Counted from the first letter of the stretch, positions 1-8,388 are shown. The stretch: DNA of 11,265 bases from Cypionkella sp. (GCA_018063485.1 JAGPBG010000033.1:1-11265), one strand, 5' to 3'. The notes: generated by a model not told the origin, from the sequence alone. A program made the numbers and translations.

Positions 1-1088
1 TCGAAAACGCGCGCGAGACGTTCAAGCGGGAGATGCGCATTGTCACCAAGATGGATCTTGCGTTGACGGTGTTGAACGGTTTTCTGATTGTATCGGTAAC
101 AGGTTGGGCAATTTTGCTATGGTATCAAGGTGCTGCGACCGTTGGCACCGTCGCCGCCGCGACTGCGCTTGTGCTGAGATTGAACAATATGACCTATTGG
201 ATCATGTGGGCCTTCACTTCACTGGTCCAGGCGCTGGGCGTTGTACAAGAGGGGATGGAGACAATCACCCATCCTATCAGCCTGGTCGATTCCCCATCTG
301 CCCTTCCCCTTGCGGTCGGGCGTGGCTTGGTAGAGATCGACAATATCTCGCACCACTACGGGCGCGGCTTTGGCGGGTTGCAGAACGTCTCGCTCACCCT
401 GAAACCGGGAGAGAGAATTGGTGTGGTCGGCCGCTCGGGGGCCGGAAAATCCACTTTGGTGAAGCTGATGCTGCGGTTCTACGATACCGAAAGTGGGCAG
501 ATCCGCATTGATGGGCAGGATATCTCCACCGTTACGCAGGAATCTTTGCGGCGGATGATCGGCATGGTTCAGCAAGACAGCAGCCTGATGCACCGCTCGG
601 TGCGCGACAACATACTTTACGCGCGCCCTGATGCCGGAGACATGGCAATGATTGCAGCCGCCAAACGGGCCGAGGCGCATGAGTTTATTTTGACGCTGGA
701 AGACCCGCAAGGACGGCAGGGCTATGACGCCCATGTTGGCGAGCGCGGTGTCAAACTCTCGGGCGGGCAGCGGCAACGGGTGGCATTGGCGCGCGTGATC
801 CTGAAAGATGCGCCAATCCTGATTCTTGATGAAGCCACCTCGGCGCTTGATTCCGAGGCGGAAGCAGCCATTCAGGAGGCCCTTTTCGGCGTTATGCAGG
901 GCAAGACCGTCATCGCGATTGCACACAGGCTTTCAACGATCGCGGCGATGGATCGGATTGTAGTGCTGGATGACGGGCGGATCGTCGAACAAGGCAAACA
1001 TGCCGAATTGCTGGCACAAAACGGGCTTTACGCCAGATTTTGGGCGCGGCAATCGGGTGGATTCATCGGGTTGGAGGCGGAAGAATGA
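1..1088 (+). CDS. ABC transporter, fused permease/ATPase half-transporter (5' end outside window)
   Basis: This is the C-terminal part of an ABCB/MsbA-type exporter subunit: a membrane domain fused to an ATPase that uses ATP hydrolysis to move a substrate, probably outward, across the inner membrane. The frame is open from base 3, before the first ATG at 33, so the gene starts outside the window. Numbered from that Met, residues 8-32 and about 38-70 look like the last two membrane helices. The ATPase domain follows from about residue 98: Walker A GRSGAGKST (133-141), Q-loop Gln near 181, signature LSGGQ (242-246), Walker B ILILDE (262-267) and switch His298. All catalytic residues are present. 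The stop overlaps the start of the next, homologous half-transporter in ATGA, so the two probably form a heterodimer. The substrate cannot be read from the sequence; lipid, drug or peptide are all possible. Family assignment is near certain. Confidence 0.95.
   Translation, partial: ENARETFKREMRIVTKMDLALTVLNGFLIVSVTGWAILLWYQGAATVGTVAAATALVLRLNNMTYWIMWAFTSLVQALGVVQEGMETITHPISLVDSPSALPLAVGRGLVEIDNISHHYGRGFGGLQNVSLTLKPGERIGVVGRSGAGKSTLVKLMLRFYDTESGQIRIDGQDISTVTQESLRRMIGMVQQDSSLMHRSVRDNILYARPDAGDMAMIAAAKRAEAHEFILTLEDPQGRQGYDAHVGERGVKLSGGQRQRVALARVILKDAPILILDEATSALDSEAEAAIQEALFGVMQGKTVIAIAHRLSTIAAMDRIVVLDDGRIVEQGKHAELLAQNGLYARFWARQSGGFIGLEAEE
1073..1077 (+). promoter_or_regulatory. Shine-Dalgarno site of the second ABC transporter gene
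   Basis: GGAGG lies 7 nt before the ATG at 1085, inside the last codons of the upstream gene. It fixes the start at 1085 rather than at the in-frame TTG at 1040, which would give a 15-residue extension overlapping the upstream gene. Confidence 0.7.
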
Positions 1089-2935
1089 GCGTTTTATTGC
1101 GTATGGGCGAATGGATTGACGCCTTTCGCCCTGCCAATGCCCCGCCGCCACAACGACTTGGCGCGTTCTTTCGCTGGAGCCTGAAGGACACCTGGATTCA
1201 ACTTTGGTTCTCGGCGGCCCTCTCGTCATTGGCGGGGGTGACAGAGGTTGTCTCGGCGCTGGTTCTGGGTTGGCTGATTGACGCAGCGGTAGGTGGAAAC
1301 CCTGCCAGTTTCTTCACCGATCACGCCACGCTGATCATCTGGTCGGTTGTCTTTTATCTGGTCTTGCGGCCTATCAGCTATGCGATTTCAGCGGCTTCGG
1401 TTGCGATCACCCTCGGGCCAAACCTGCTTCCTCTGGTACTGTCGCGCCTGCATCGTTGGACTTTGGGTCAGGCGCTGACCTTCTTTGACAATGATTTCGC
1501 AGGGCGAATTGCCCAGAAACAAATGCAGGCGGCGCGGGCGGTCACCGATGTAGCCACCGAATTCATCAATACGATCTGCTTTGCGCTGGCGTCGGTAATT
1601 GCGTCGGTGGTCTTTCTGTTTTCGGTTGATTGGCGCGTCGGCGCAGCCTTGGGCATCTGGCTGATCGCCTACCTTACTCTGGTTCGTTTCTTTATCCCGC
1701 TGGTGCGCGCGAACTCGGCGGCGCGGGCCTCAAGCCGTGCAATGGTTACCGGACAGGTGGTTGACACGATCACCAACATCAAGACCGTCAAGCTCTTTGC
1801 TCATGCCGCCTTTGAAGACCGGGTTGCGCTGCGGGCGATGGAGGTTTTCCGCGATCGCTCGCTGGAATATGGCGTGATTTCTGCCTGGTTCCGGCTGACA
1901 CTGATGACTTTGGCAGGCACTTTGCCGGTGATCCTTATCGGCGGCACCCTGATGTTGTGGCAGCAGGGCCTTGCCACGCCCGGCGGCATTGCAACAGCGG
2001 GCGCAATTGCGATGCGGATCGCCCAGATGACGGGTTGGGTCAGTTTCACCTTGATGACGATCTACACCTCGGTCGGCGAGGTTGAAGACGGGATGCGCAC
2101 TTTGGCGGTGCCGCATTCCCTGGCCGATGCTCCAGACGCGATTGATTTGCCCCGCGTCGCTGGTGAGGTTCGTTACGATCACGCCAGTTTTGCCTATGGG
2201 CGGCGGCGCGGCGGTGTGGAGGATATTGATCTGACCATTCGCGCCGGGGAAAAACTGGGAATCGTCGGGGCCTCAGGGGCAGGAAAATCCAGCCTCGTTT
2301 CCTTGCTTTTACGGCTCTATGACTGCGAAAAAGGCCGCGTTCTGGTTGATGGTCATGATGTGCGCGACGTCACGCAGGAAAGCCTGCGACGGCAAATCGG
2401 CATGGTTACCCAAGAAACCGCGATGTTCAACCGCTCGGCCCGTGACAACATCGCCTATGGCAGGCCCGAGGCGAGTGAGGCCGAGATCATCGCCGCGGCC
2501 AAGGCTGCCGAAGCGGATGAATTCATCGCCCACATGCTCGACCACAATGGCCGCAAAGGGTACGACGCTTTTCTTGGCGAGCGCGGCGTGAAACTTTCGG
2601 GCGGTCAGCGTCAACGTATCGCCCTGGCCCGCGCTTTTCTCAAAGATGCGCCGATTCTGGTGCTGGACGAGGCCACTTCGGCGCTGGATTCCGAGGTGGA
2701 GGCCAGTATTCAAGAGGCGCTGGGCCGGGTCATGCAGGGGAAAACCGTTCTGGCAATCGCGCACCGGCTGTCCACCATTGCGGCGATGGATCGGATCATC
2801 GTTTTGGAACAGGGGCGGATTGTGGAAATTGGCGATCACGCTGCACTTCTCGCGAAGAACGGGGTTTACGCGCGCTATTGGAACCGCCAAAGCGGTGGCT
2901 TTATTGGCAGCGATGAAGAGCAGGCGGCAGAGTGA
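1085..2935 (+). CDS. ABC transporter, complete fused permease/ATPase half-transporter
   Basis: This is a 616-residue ABCB/MsbA-type half-transporter, the usual length for the family. The N-terminal membrane domain has hydrophobic segments near residues 40-65, 81-106, 160-181, 184-205, 270-293 and 303-330. A coupling-loop motif of the form FFDNDFAGRI is at 133-142. The ATPase domain starts near 362: Walker A GASGAGKSS (395-403), Q-loop Gln443, signature LSGGQ (504-508), Walker B ILVLDE (524-529) and switch His560. Both this and the upstream ATPase keep the catalytic Glu and His, so a heterodimer would have two consensus ATP sites. The two proteins also share a C-terminal RQSGGFIG tail, which points to an old tandem duplication. 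The start at 1085 overlaps the previous stop (ATGA) behind a good ribosome site. The TGA at 2933-2935 overlaps the next gene's GTG. Expression is therefore probably operonic and coupled. The substrate is unknown. Confidence 0.95.
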   Translation: MSVLLRMGEWIDAFRPANAPPPQRLGAFFRWSLKDTWIQLWFSAALSSLAGVTEVVSALVLGWLIDAAVGGNPASFFTDHATLIIWSVVFYLVLRPISYAISAASVAITLGPNLLPLVLSRLHRWTLGQALTFFDNDFAGRIAQKQMQAARAVTDVATEFINTICFALASVIASVVFLFSVDWRVGAALGIWLIAYLTLVRFFIPLVRANSAARASSRAMVTGQVVDTITNIKTVKLFAHAAFEDRVALRAMEVFRDRSLEYGVISAWFRLTLMTLAGTLPVILIGGTLMLWQQGLATPGGIATAGAIAMRIAQMTGWVSFTLMTIYTSVGEVEDGMRTLAVPHSLADAPDAIDLPRVAGEVRYDHASFAYGRRRGGVEDIDLTIRAGEKLGIVGASGAGKSSLVSLLLRLYDCEKGRVLVDGHDVRDVTQESLRRQIGMVTQETAMFNRSARDNIAYGRPEASEAEIIAAAKAAEADEFIAHMLDHNGRKGYDAFLGERGVKLSGGQRQRIALARAFLKDAPILVLDEATSALDSEVEASIQEALGRVMQGKTVLAIAHRLSTIAAMDRIIVLEQGRIVEIGDHAALLAKNGVYARYWNRQSGGFIGSDEEQAAE

Positions 2936-4158
2936 AGATTACCATCGAGCGGCTGGGGCATTTGGGTGACGGCATTGCGCAGGGCACCGACGGGGTGATC
3001 TACGCCCCCGCAATGCTGCCCGGCGAAACGGTTGAGGGCGATTTGCAAGGCAACACCCTGCACAATATCCGAATTCTAACGCCGTCGCCGCTGCGCGTCC
3101 GACCACCTTGTCCACACGCGCGCAGTTGCGGTGGCTGCCTGATGCAGCACGCCGCCGATACCTTCGTGGCTGATTGGAAGCTGGGGATTGTGAAAGGCGC
3201 ACTGGCTGGGCAAGGGCTTATGGCGCCGATGCTGCCCATCATCACCTCACCGCCAAATTCCCGGCGCCGCGCCACAATGGCAGGGCGGCGCACCAAAGGC
3301 GGCGCGCTGATCGGGTTTCATGCGCGCGGTTCGGATAATCTGGTGGCGGTGCCGAATTGCCAATTGCTGCACCCCGACCTGATCGCAACTTTCCCCGCGC
3401 TTGAGGCATTGATCAAACTGGGCGTCACTCGAACCACCGAAGCCAGTTTTACCGTTACGCGGTCGCTTGGCGGACCCGATGTGATGGTGCAGGGAGGCAA
3501 ACCATTGGACTCGGCCCTGCTGCTTGACCTTGCCCGTGTGGCCGAAGCCAACAATATCGCCCGGCTGACATGGAACGGCGAAACCGTCGCGCTGCGCACG
3601 GCCCCGATGCAGCGATTTGGTCGCGCTTTGGTTTCCCCACCACCGGGGGCTTTCTTGCAAGCGACCGCAGAGGGAGAGTCCGCACTTCTGAAATCGGTGG
3701 CTCTGGCCATCGGTCCCGCCCGCAAGATTGTCGACCTGTTTGCAGGAAGTGGCACCTTTGCGCTGCCATTGGCGGAACGCTCGGAAGTTCACGCTGTTGA
3801 GGGTGACGCTGCGATGATTACGGCACTGGACAAAGGTGCGCGCAATGCTGAAGGGCTGAAACGCGTGACCCATGAAACACGCGATCTGTTCCGCCGCCCG
3901 CTGGAACCGGACGAATTCAAAGGCGTGGATGCTGTGGTTATCGACCCGCCACGCGCTGGGGCCGAGGCGCAGGTGCGCACGCTGGCCAAGGCGCGTGTGC
4001 CGGTGGTTGCCATGGTATCATGCAACCCGGCAACCTTTGCCCGTGATGCAAGAATCATGACCGAGGCGGGCTATAAGATCGACTGGATTCAGGTTGTGGA
4101 CCAGTTTCGCTGGTCCGCCCATGTTGAACTTGTGGCCCGGCTTAGCCTTGGGGGCTGA
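2932..4158 (+). CDS. Class I SAM-dependent RNA (uracil-5) methyltransferase, TrmA/RlmD family
   Basis: This 408-residue protein probably methylates C5 of a uridine in structured RNA using S-adenosylmethionine. Residues 1-55 resemble a TRAM RNA-binding domain. Four cysteines, C60-x5-C66-x2-C69 and C143, match the 4Fe-4S cluster ligands of RlmD-type enzymes. The Rossmann methyltransferase domain shows VDLFAGSGTF (267-276) for SAM binding, DPPRAGA (338-344) and SCNPATFARD (363-372), with Cys364 the expected catalytic nucleophile and Glu399 (HVEL) the probable general base. The C-terminus is complete. The GTG start overlaps the upstream stop (GTGA); no strong ribosome site is visible, which fits translational coupling. 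The target could be a 23S rRNA uridine (RlmD- or RlmC-like) or tRNA U54 (TrmA-like). The cluster cysteines, and the common use of folate-dependent TrmFO for U54 in alphaproteobacteria, favour 23S rRNA, but this is inference. Confidence 0.93.
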   Translation: MKITIERLGHLGDGIAQGTDGVIYAPAMLPGETVEGDLQGNTLHNIRILTPSPLRVRPPCPHARSCGGCLMQHAADTFVADWKLGIVKGALAGQGLMAPMLPIITSPPNSRRRATMAGRRTKGGALIGFHARGSDNLVAVPNCQLLHPDLIATFPALEALIKLGVTRTTEASFTVTRSLGGPDVMVQGGKPLDSALLLDLARVAEANNIARLTWNGETVALRTAPMQRFGRALVSPPPGAFLQATAEGESALLKSVALAIGPARKIVDLFAGSGTFALPLAERSEVHAVEGDAAMITALDKGARNAEGLKRVTHETRDLFRRPLEPDEFKGVDAVVIDPPRAGAEAQVRTLAKARVPVVAMVSCNPATFARDARIMTEAGYKIDWIQVVDQFRWSAHVELVARLSLGG

Positions 4159-4170
4159 ACCGGTAGTCGT

Positions 4171-6429
4171 TCATTCCACCTTGCACGCCGCCATCACAGC
4201 CATGTTCAGAATATCATTCACCGTCGCGTTGGTAGAACAGATCTGAATCGGCTTGCGCACCCCGGTAAGGATTGGTCCGATCACCGTGGCTCCGGCCATT
4301 TCCTGCATCAGCTTCACCGAGATTGACGCGGAATGCCGCGCCGGAACCACCAGTATATTCGCGGGCCCCGTCAGCCGCGAGAACGGATATTGCGCCATCA
4401 CTTCGGGGTTCAATGCCACATCGACGGTCATTTCGCCTTCATATTCGAAATCGACCTTCATTTCATCCAACACCTTGGGTGCCATGTGCATCTTGGTCGC
4501 CCGTTCCGACACCGGATAGCCGAAGGTTGAAAAGGATACGAAAGCCACGCGCGGCTCTAATCCCAGATCGCGCGCAACACCCGCCGCCTTGATGGCGATA
4601 TTTGCAAGATCAGTCTCATCTGGCCATTCATGCACCAGGGTGTCGGCAATCAACACGATCCGGCCCTTGTGCAACAGCGCCGTCACCCCCACCGCGCCAT
4701 CCGAGGCCTTGGCATCAAAGACATGGTTGATCAGCGAGAGGATATAGGCTGATTTCCGAGTCGCCCCGGTAATCAGCCCATCGCCATGCCCGTGTTGCAG
4801 CATCAGCGCCGAAAAAACGTGGCGGTCGCGGGTGGCGAGGCGATGCACGTCATGGCGATCAAAGCCTTCGCGTTGCAGGCGTTTGTAAAGAAAATCCTTA
4901 TAGGTTTCCAAATGCCGGGTATTGGCGGCATTGACGATTTCCAACTCGCGCACAGCGTCACCCAGCCCCGCGGCCTCAAGTTTCTCTTTCACATCCGCAT
5001 CGCGCCCAACGACCAGGGCCTTGCCCAAACCTGCGCGCTGATAGGCGACGGCAGCGCGCAGAATGCGCGGATCGTCACCCTCGGCAAAGATCATCCGCGC
5101 CTGTGCCTGTTTGGCGCGCGCATGTATGCCTTGAAGGATACTTGCGGTCGGGTCCATCCGTGCCTTGAGGCTTTGGGTATAGCCTTTCATGTCGATAATC
5201 GGCCGCCGCGCCACGCCGGTATCCATCCCGGCCCTGGCCACCGCCGGCGGGATCACATAGATCAATCGCGGATCAAACGGCGTGGGGATGATATAGTCGC
5301 GGCCAAAGGACAGTTTGCGGCCATAGGCCATCGCCACCTCATCAGGCACATCTTCGCGCGCCAGCGCCGCCAGGGCCTTGGCGCAGGCAATTTTCATCTC
5401 GTCATTGATGGCGCGAGCGTGAATATCGAGCGCGCCTCGAAACAGGTAGGGAAAGCCAAGGACGTTGTTCACCTGATTGGGATAATCCGAGCGCCCAGTG
5501 GCCACGATGGCATCGGCCCGCACCGCATGGGCCTCTTCGGGTGTGATCTCTGGGTCCGGGTTGGCCATGGCGAAAATCACCGGGTTATCGGCCATGGATG
5601 CCACCATTTCAGGCGTCACGGCACCTTTGGCGGAGACACCCAGAAACACATCTGCACCCACCATCGCCTCGGCAAGGCAGCGGTGCGGGGTGTTAATGGC
5701 GTGGGCCGATTTCCACTGGTTCATGCCTTCGGTCCGGCCCTGCCAGATCACGCCCTTGGTATCGCACATGATGCAATTGTCATGCCGTGCGCCCATGGAT
5801 TTCAGCAACTCGAGACAGGCAATTCCAGCCGCGCCGGCTCCGTTCAGCACGATTTTGACATCAGCGATCTTTTTCCCGCTGATCTCCAGCGCATTGATCA
5901 GGCCCGCAGCACAGATCACCGCCGTGCCGTGCTGATCATCATGAAACACCGGAATGTCCATGATTTCCTTAAGCCGCTGCTCAATTATGAAACACTCAGG
6001 CGCCTTGATGTCCTCAAGATTGATGCCGCCAAAGGTTGGCCCCATCAAGCTGACAGCTTTGATGATTTCATCCGCGTCTTCGGTGTCCAGTTCGATGTCG
6101 ATGGCGTTCACATCGGCAAAGCGTTTGAACAGCACCGCCTTGCCTTCCATCACTGGTTTTGACGCCAGCGCCCCCAGATTGCCCAGCCCCAGAATGGCGG
6201 TTCCATTGGTAATCACCGCAACCATGTTCCCTTTGACGGTGTAATCATAGACGGTTTCCGGGCGCTCGGCGATAGCCAGCACCGGAACGGCCACACCGGG
6301 AGAGTATGCCAACGACAGGTCTCGCTGAGTTGCCATCGGAGTAGACGGCACGATATCATATTTTCCTGGTCGCGGCTCAAGGTGGTAGGCCAAAGCCTCT
6401 TCTGGCGTAACGCGGTTCTTGCTGGACAT
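4171..6429 (-). CDS. maeB: Malic enzyme with C-terminal phosphotransacetylase-like domain (MaeB type)
   Basis: This 752-residue hybrid malic enzyme catalyses oxidative decarboxylation of malate to pyruvate with reduction of NAD(P), feeding C4 carbon into pyruvate and supplying NADPH or NADH in the cytoplasm. The N-terminal malic domain spans about 15-160 and includes SPGVAVP (43-49) and GLGNLGALASKPVMEGK (81-97). The metal and active-site stretch FHDDQHGTA (162-170) leads into the NAD(P)-binding domain (about 163-420) with the dinucleotide loop NGAGAAG (196-202) and a later MANPDPE (288-294). Residues about 430-752 form the phosphotransacetylase-like domain, which in studied MaeB enzymes acts as an acetyl-CoA-responsive regulatory and oligomerisation module rather than as an acetyltransferase. 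The length matches the family. The ATG at 6429 has GGGAG 7 nt upstream. Rhizobial relatives include both NAD- and NADP-preferring forms, so the cofactor is not settled here. The gene lies 71 bp after the glycosyltransferase stop and converges on the methyltransferase gene. Confidence 0.97.
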   Translation of the reverse strand: MSSKNRVTPEEALAYHLEPRPGKYDIVPSTPMATQRDLSLAYSPGVAVPVLAIAERPETVYDYTVKGNMVAVITNGTAILGLGNLGALASKPVMEGKAVLFKRFADVNAIDIELDTEDADEIIKAVSLMGPTFGGINLEDIKAPECFIIEQRLKEIMDIPVFHDDQHGTAVICAAGLINALEISGKKIADVKIVLNGAGAAGIACLELLKSMGARHDNCIMCDTKGVIWQGRTEGMNQWKSAHAINTPHRCLAEAMVGADVFLGVSAKGAVTPEMVASMADNPVIFAMANPDPEITPEEAHAVRADAIVATGRSDYPNQVNNVLGFPYLFRGALDIHARAINDEMKIACAKALAALAREDVPDEVAMAYGRKLSFGRDYIIPTPFDPRLIYVIPPAVARAGMDTGVARRPIIDMKGYTQSLKARMDPTASILQGIHARAKQAQARMIFAEGDDPRILRAAVAYQRAGLGKALVVGRDADVKEKLEAAGLGDAVRELEIVNAANTRHLETYKDFLYKRLQREGFDRHDVHRLATRDRHVFSALMLQHGHGDGLITGATRKSAYILSLINHVFDAKASDGAVGVTALLHKGRIVLIADTLVHEWPDETDLANIAIKAAGVARDLGLEPRVAFVSFSTFGYPVSERATKMHMAPKVLDEMKVDFEYEGEMTVDVALNPEVMAQYPFSRLTGPANILVVPARHSASISVKLMQEMAGATVIGPILTGVRKPIQICSTNATVNDILNMAVMAACKVE

Positions 6430-6500
6430 CTGATTTCTCCCTGGGCCTGGCCTCTCTTAACCCCAGCCGGGGCTTGAAACAATATTATCCGAAGCACCCG
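6430..6500 (-). promoter_or_regulatory. Spacer between the glycosyltransferase gene and maeB; possible maeB promoter region
   Basis: These 71 bp separate the glycosyltransferase stop from the maeB start. On the - strand they contain an AT-rich patch (GGATAATATTG, 6480-6490), preceded by a TTGACG at the end of the glycosyltransferase gene. The spacing between the two is too short for a standard sigma-70 promoter. A 4-bp GC hairpin (CCCC-AGCC-GGGG, 6461-6472) has no U-tract, so it is not a convincing terminator. The two genes may be cotranscribed, or maeB may have its own weakly recognisable promoter here. Low confidence. Confidence 0.3.
6437..6441 (-). promoter_or_regulatory. Shine-Dalgarno site of maeB
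   Basis: On the - strand GGGAG sits 7 nt before the ATG at 6429, which supports that start. It is the clearest ribosome site among the - strand genes. Confidence 0.65.
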
Positions 6501-8288
6501 TCAAGCGGCTTTGATTTGCTTTTGAAACCAGGGGCGGTCTTTGATGAAGGCTTGAAAACGCTCTGGGAATACGTCGCGAAGCAGGCCGAGAGCCGCGCGC
6601 AGGGTATCGAGATCATTCAGTTTTCTGGCGCACCAGATCACTTTGATCAAAGTGACATGTTGCGTCGGGTCTGCACGATAGGCGGTGTAAAGCGCCGCAA
6701 GCTGATCGGCGGGTTCGTCCAGCTTTTCATAGACATCCGCCATGACCAAGCTCAACCCAACATGCCCTTCTTCCATACCAAGATGCTGGTCGATCACCTC
6801 TTTCGCCCGACCGGCATCGCCCGAGATGAGCAACTGGGACGCCAGCCGCGCCACATCGGTTGCCTGAGATAATTGGGGGATATTTCCCAGACTGCTGACG
6901 ACAAAACACATCAGCTGTGCAAGCCCTGCACGCGACAGGTGTACTGGCACAATTCCATCGAGGGAAAATATCGGATCAACCAATGGGGTATCCGTATTAT
7001 AATCTGCAAAGAACGATACATAGCGGCACCCGGACACATTGGCGACGGCGTGAAAATCCCCCCACCGATAGCGAGCGGTCTGCAAAGTGCCCAGCTCGAT
7101 CACCGTGGCTTGCGGATTGGCGAACAGCATATTGGCAAACCCAGCCCCATGATGCGAAATCATCATTTCCGCATTTGCCATGAGTGCGATTTGTTCAAGC
7201 GGCGTCAAACCTTCAAACAGCACTTGTTCAAACCCGAAGGGCTGCAACATCTCGATCAAATCGGTTTGGCCGCCCAAGGGCCGCTCTCTGCTGCGCCCGG
7301 TCTGCCGCCCAACCCAGAACCGTCTTGGAAGGTGGCTGAAATCCTTGCCCTCGATGGCGCGCAATGCCCGCGCGCGCAGACGCCGCAGGTTGCTGTCCAC
7401 CGCGTTCATTTCAAGGATCGTCAACGCATTCAGCGACGCTTGCCCGGATTTCCAATGCGGATTGTCGGGGGCGATGTCTTGCAACGACCCAAATTGCGAA
7501 GCAGGCAGGCTAAAGCAATCCAACAAGAAACTATAAGAGGTAAGGGCGCTGTCGTGGCGATATGGCGACCGCTGGAAACGCACACGGTCAACAAGTTCAG
7601 GAAAGAGGGCCGCAATGTAGGTCCGGGTGAAATCGCGGGTCTTGTCCTCTTGATTCGGGAAATGCAGATAGATTGGACCCGTGCTGCCACTGTCGGCCAC
7701 ATCGCAAAGCTGGCACAACGATTCAGTGACAAAGTGGTAATAATTGAAGGTATTGCGGCACTCGATCGCAAAGACCGTTTCCGGCGCTGGCGCGGTTTTC
7801 ACGACCGGTAGCTCCAACGGGCTTTCCGCCTGTCGTTGATTGAAATACTCGATCAGCACCGCTTCTGGATTGAGCGCGCTGCCCTCGTTCTCCCAGCAAT
7901 AGCGGTTCAGCAATCGAATTCCCGACGCTCCGCTCAATATGCATTTTTCGCCAACGGTGACATAGGATTTGCGAAAATCGGCATTGCTGACCAAGATCGG
8001 AACGCTGTTGACCTCCATCACTTGGGAAAACCGTCGAAAGCGAGCGTTGAAATTCAGAAAGCCTTCGATGCGCTCGTTGATTTCAGGATATTCGCTTGCT
8101 GCAAAACCATGAATCTCGGCCGGTGCCATAGGGCGCCAGAAGAAGTCCGGTTGCTCAAGAAACTGCACCCCACGATCTTGCGTCAGATGAAGAAACGCCT
8201 CTCCCGGCGGGCGCTTTAGGTCAATCAGGTTTCGCAACGACCTTCTCACCTCTGGATTGTGACGGGTTCTTTCAACGATATTTATCAT
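6501..8288 (-). CDS. Family 61 glycosyltransferase-like protein with helical TPR-like C-terminal tail
   Basis: With the ATG at 8288 this is a 595-residue protein; a GTG at 8327 would add 13 residues. It resembles GT61 (DUF563) glycosyltransferases, which transfer sugars from nucleotide donors in polysaccharide or glycoconjugate synthesis. Family marks are NYYHFVTES (182-190) and the hallmark [15 protein letters not shown] (378-392), followed by VIELG (396-400). The N-terminal 160 residues are less familiar. From about 475 to 575 the protein is alpha-helical and looks like degenerate TPR repeats ([17 protein letters not shown], then [20 protein letters not shown]), a region most GT61 enzymes lack. 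No signal peptide or membrane segment is apparent, so a cytoplasmic or membrane-associated location is likely. Hand-counted GC on eight lines is about 51%, against about 60% in neighbouring genes, which hints at transfer. Neither candidate start has a strong ribosome site. The sugar and acceptor are unknown. Confidence 0.85.
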   Translation of the reverse strand: MINIVERTRHNPEVRRSLRNLIDLKRPPGEAFLHLTQDRGVQFLEQPDFFWRPMAPAEIHGFAASEYPEINERIEGFLNFNARFRRFSQVMEVNSVPILVSNADFRKSYVTVGEKCILSGASGIRLLNRYCWENEGSALNPEAVLIEYFNQRQAESPLELPVVKTAPAPETVFAIECRNTFNYYHFVTESLCQLCDVADSGSTGPIYLHFPNQEDKTRDFTRTYIAALFPELVDRVRFQRSPYRHDSALTSYSFLLDCFSLPASQFGSLQDIAPDNPHWKSGQASLNALTILEMNAVDSNLRRLRARALRAIEGKDFSHLPRRFWVGRQTGRSRERPLGGQTDLIEMLQPFGFEQVLFEGLTPLEQIALMANAEMMISHHGAGFANMLFANPQATVIELGTLQTARYRWGDFHAVANVSGCRYVSFFADYNTDTPLVDPIFSLDGIVPVHLSRAGLAQLMCFVVSSLGNIPQLSQATDVARLASQLLISGDAGRAKEVIDQHLGMEEGHVGLSLVMADVYEKLDEPADQLAALYTAYRADPTQHVTLIKVIWCARKLNDLDTLRAALGLLRDVFPERFQAFIKDRPWFQKQIKAA

Positions 8289-8388
8289 GCCTGCGGATTG
8301 TTTCCAGAGCAACCGCGCACCTGACACAATTCGCTTTCAGGCCCTGTGGCTCTTTTGTAGGGTCGGCGGGCAAAAAGGGAAAGCCCTG
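8289..8388. promoter_or_regulatory. Divergent intergenic region between the glycosyltransferase gene and mutS
   Basis: Genes read away from this 100-bp region on both sides, so it should carry the promoters for both. I could not identify a convincing -35/-10 pair on either strand or an operator palindrome. The mutS frame stays open back to an ATG at 8287 that overlaps the opposing ATG in a CATG, but the leader translation lacks MutS character. Confidence 0.4.
8376..8380 (+). promoter_or_regulatory. Shine-Dalgarno site of mutS
   Basis: AGGGA lies 8 nt before the GTG at 8389. It supports that start over the in-frame ATG at 8287, which would add 34 residues with no resemblance to MutS and would overlap the opposing gene's start codon. 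Confidence 0.6.

Noticed and set aside
219..926. Open frame of 235 codons on the - strand
   Set aside because: It is antisense to the ATPase domain of the first ABC gene, whose motifs are unmistakable.
4786..6162. Open frame of 458 codons on the + strand
   Set aside because: It is fully antisense to maeB. Its translation is rich in His, Arg and Gly with no recognisable domain, as expected from the complement of a high-GC coding gene.
6455..6475. Hairpin CCCC-AGCC-GGGG as a terminator after the glycosyltransferase gene
   Set aside because: The stem has only four pairs and no T-run follows on either strand, so it does not meet the pattern of an intrinsic terminator.
6873..7811. Open frame of 312 codons on the + strand
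   Set aside because: It lies opposite the glycosyltransferase gene, which has clear family motifs. The antisense translation has none.
8321..8358. CTGACA followed by TTTTGTAG as a mutS promoter
   Set aside because: The distance between the two elements is well over 17 nt, and the second is a poor match to a -10 box.
6501..8388. Glycosyltransferase gene as part of a mobile element or defence island
   Set aside because: No transposase, integrase, terminal inverted repeats, target duplication or defence-type domain is visible around it.
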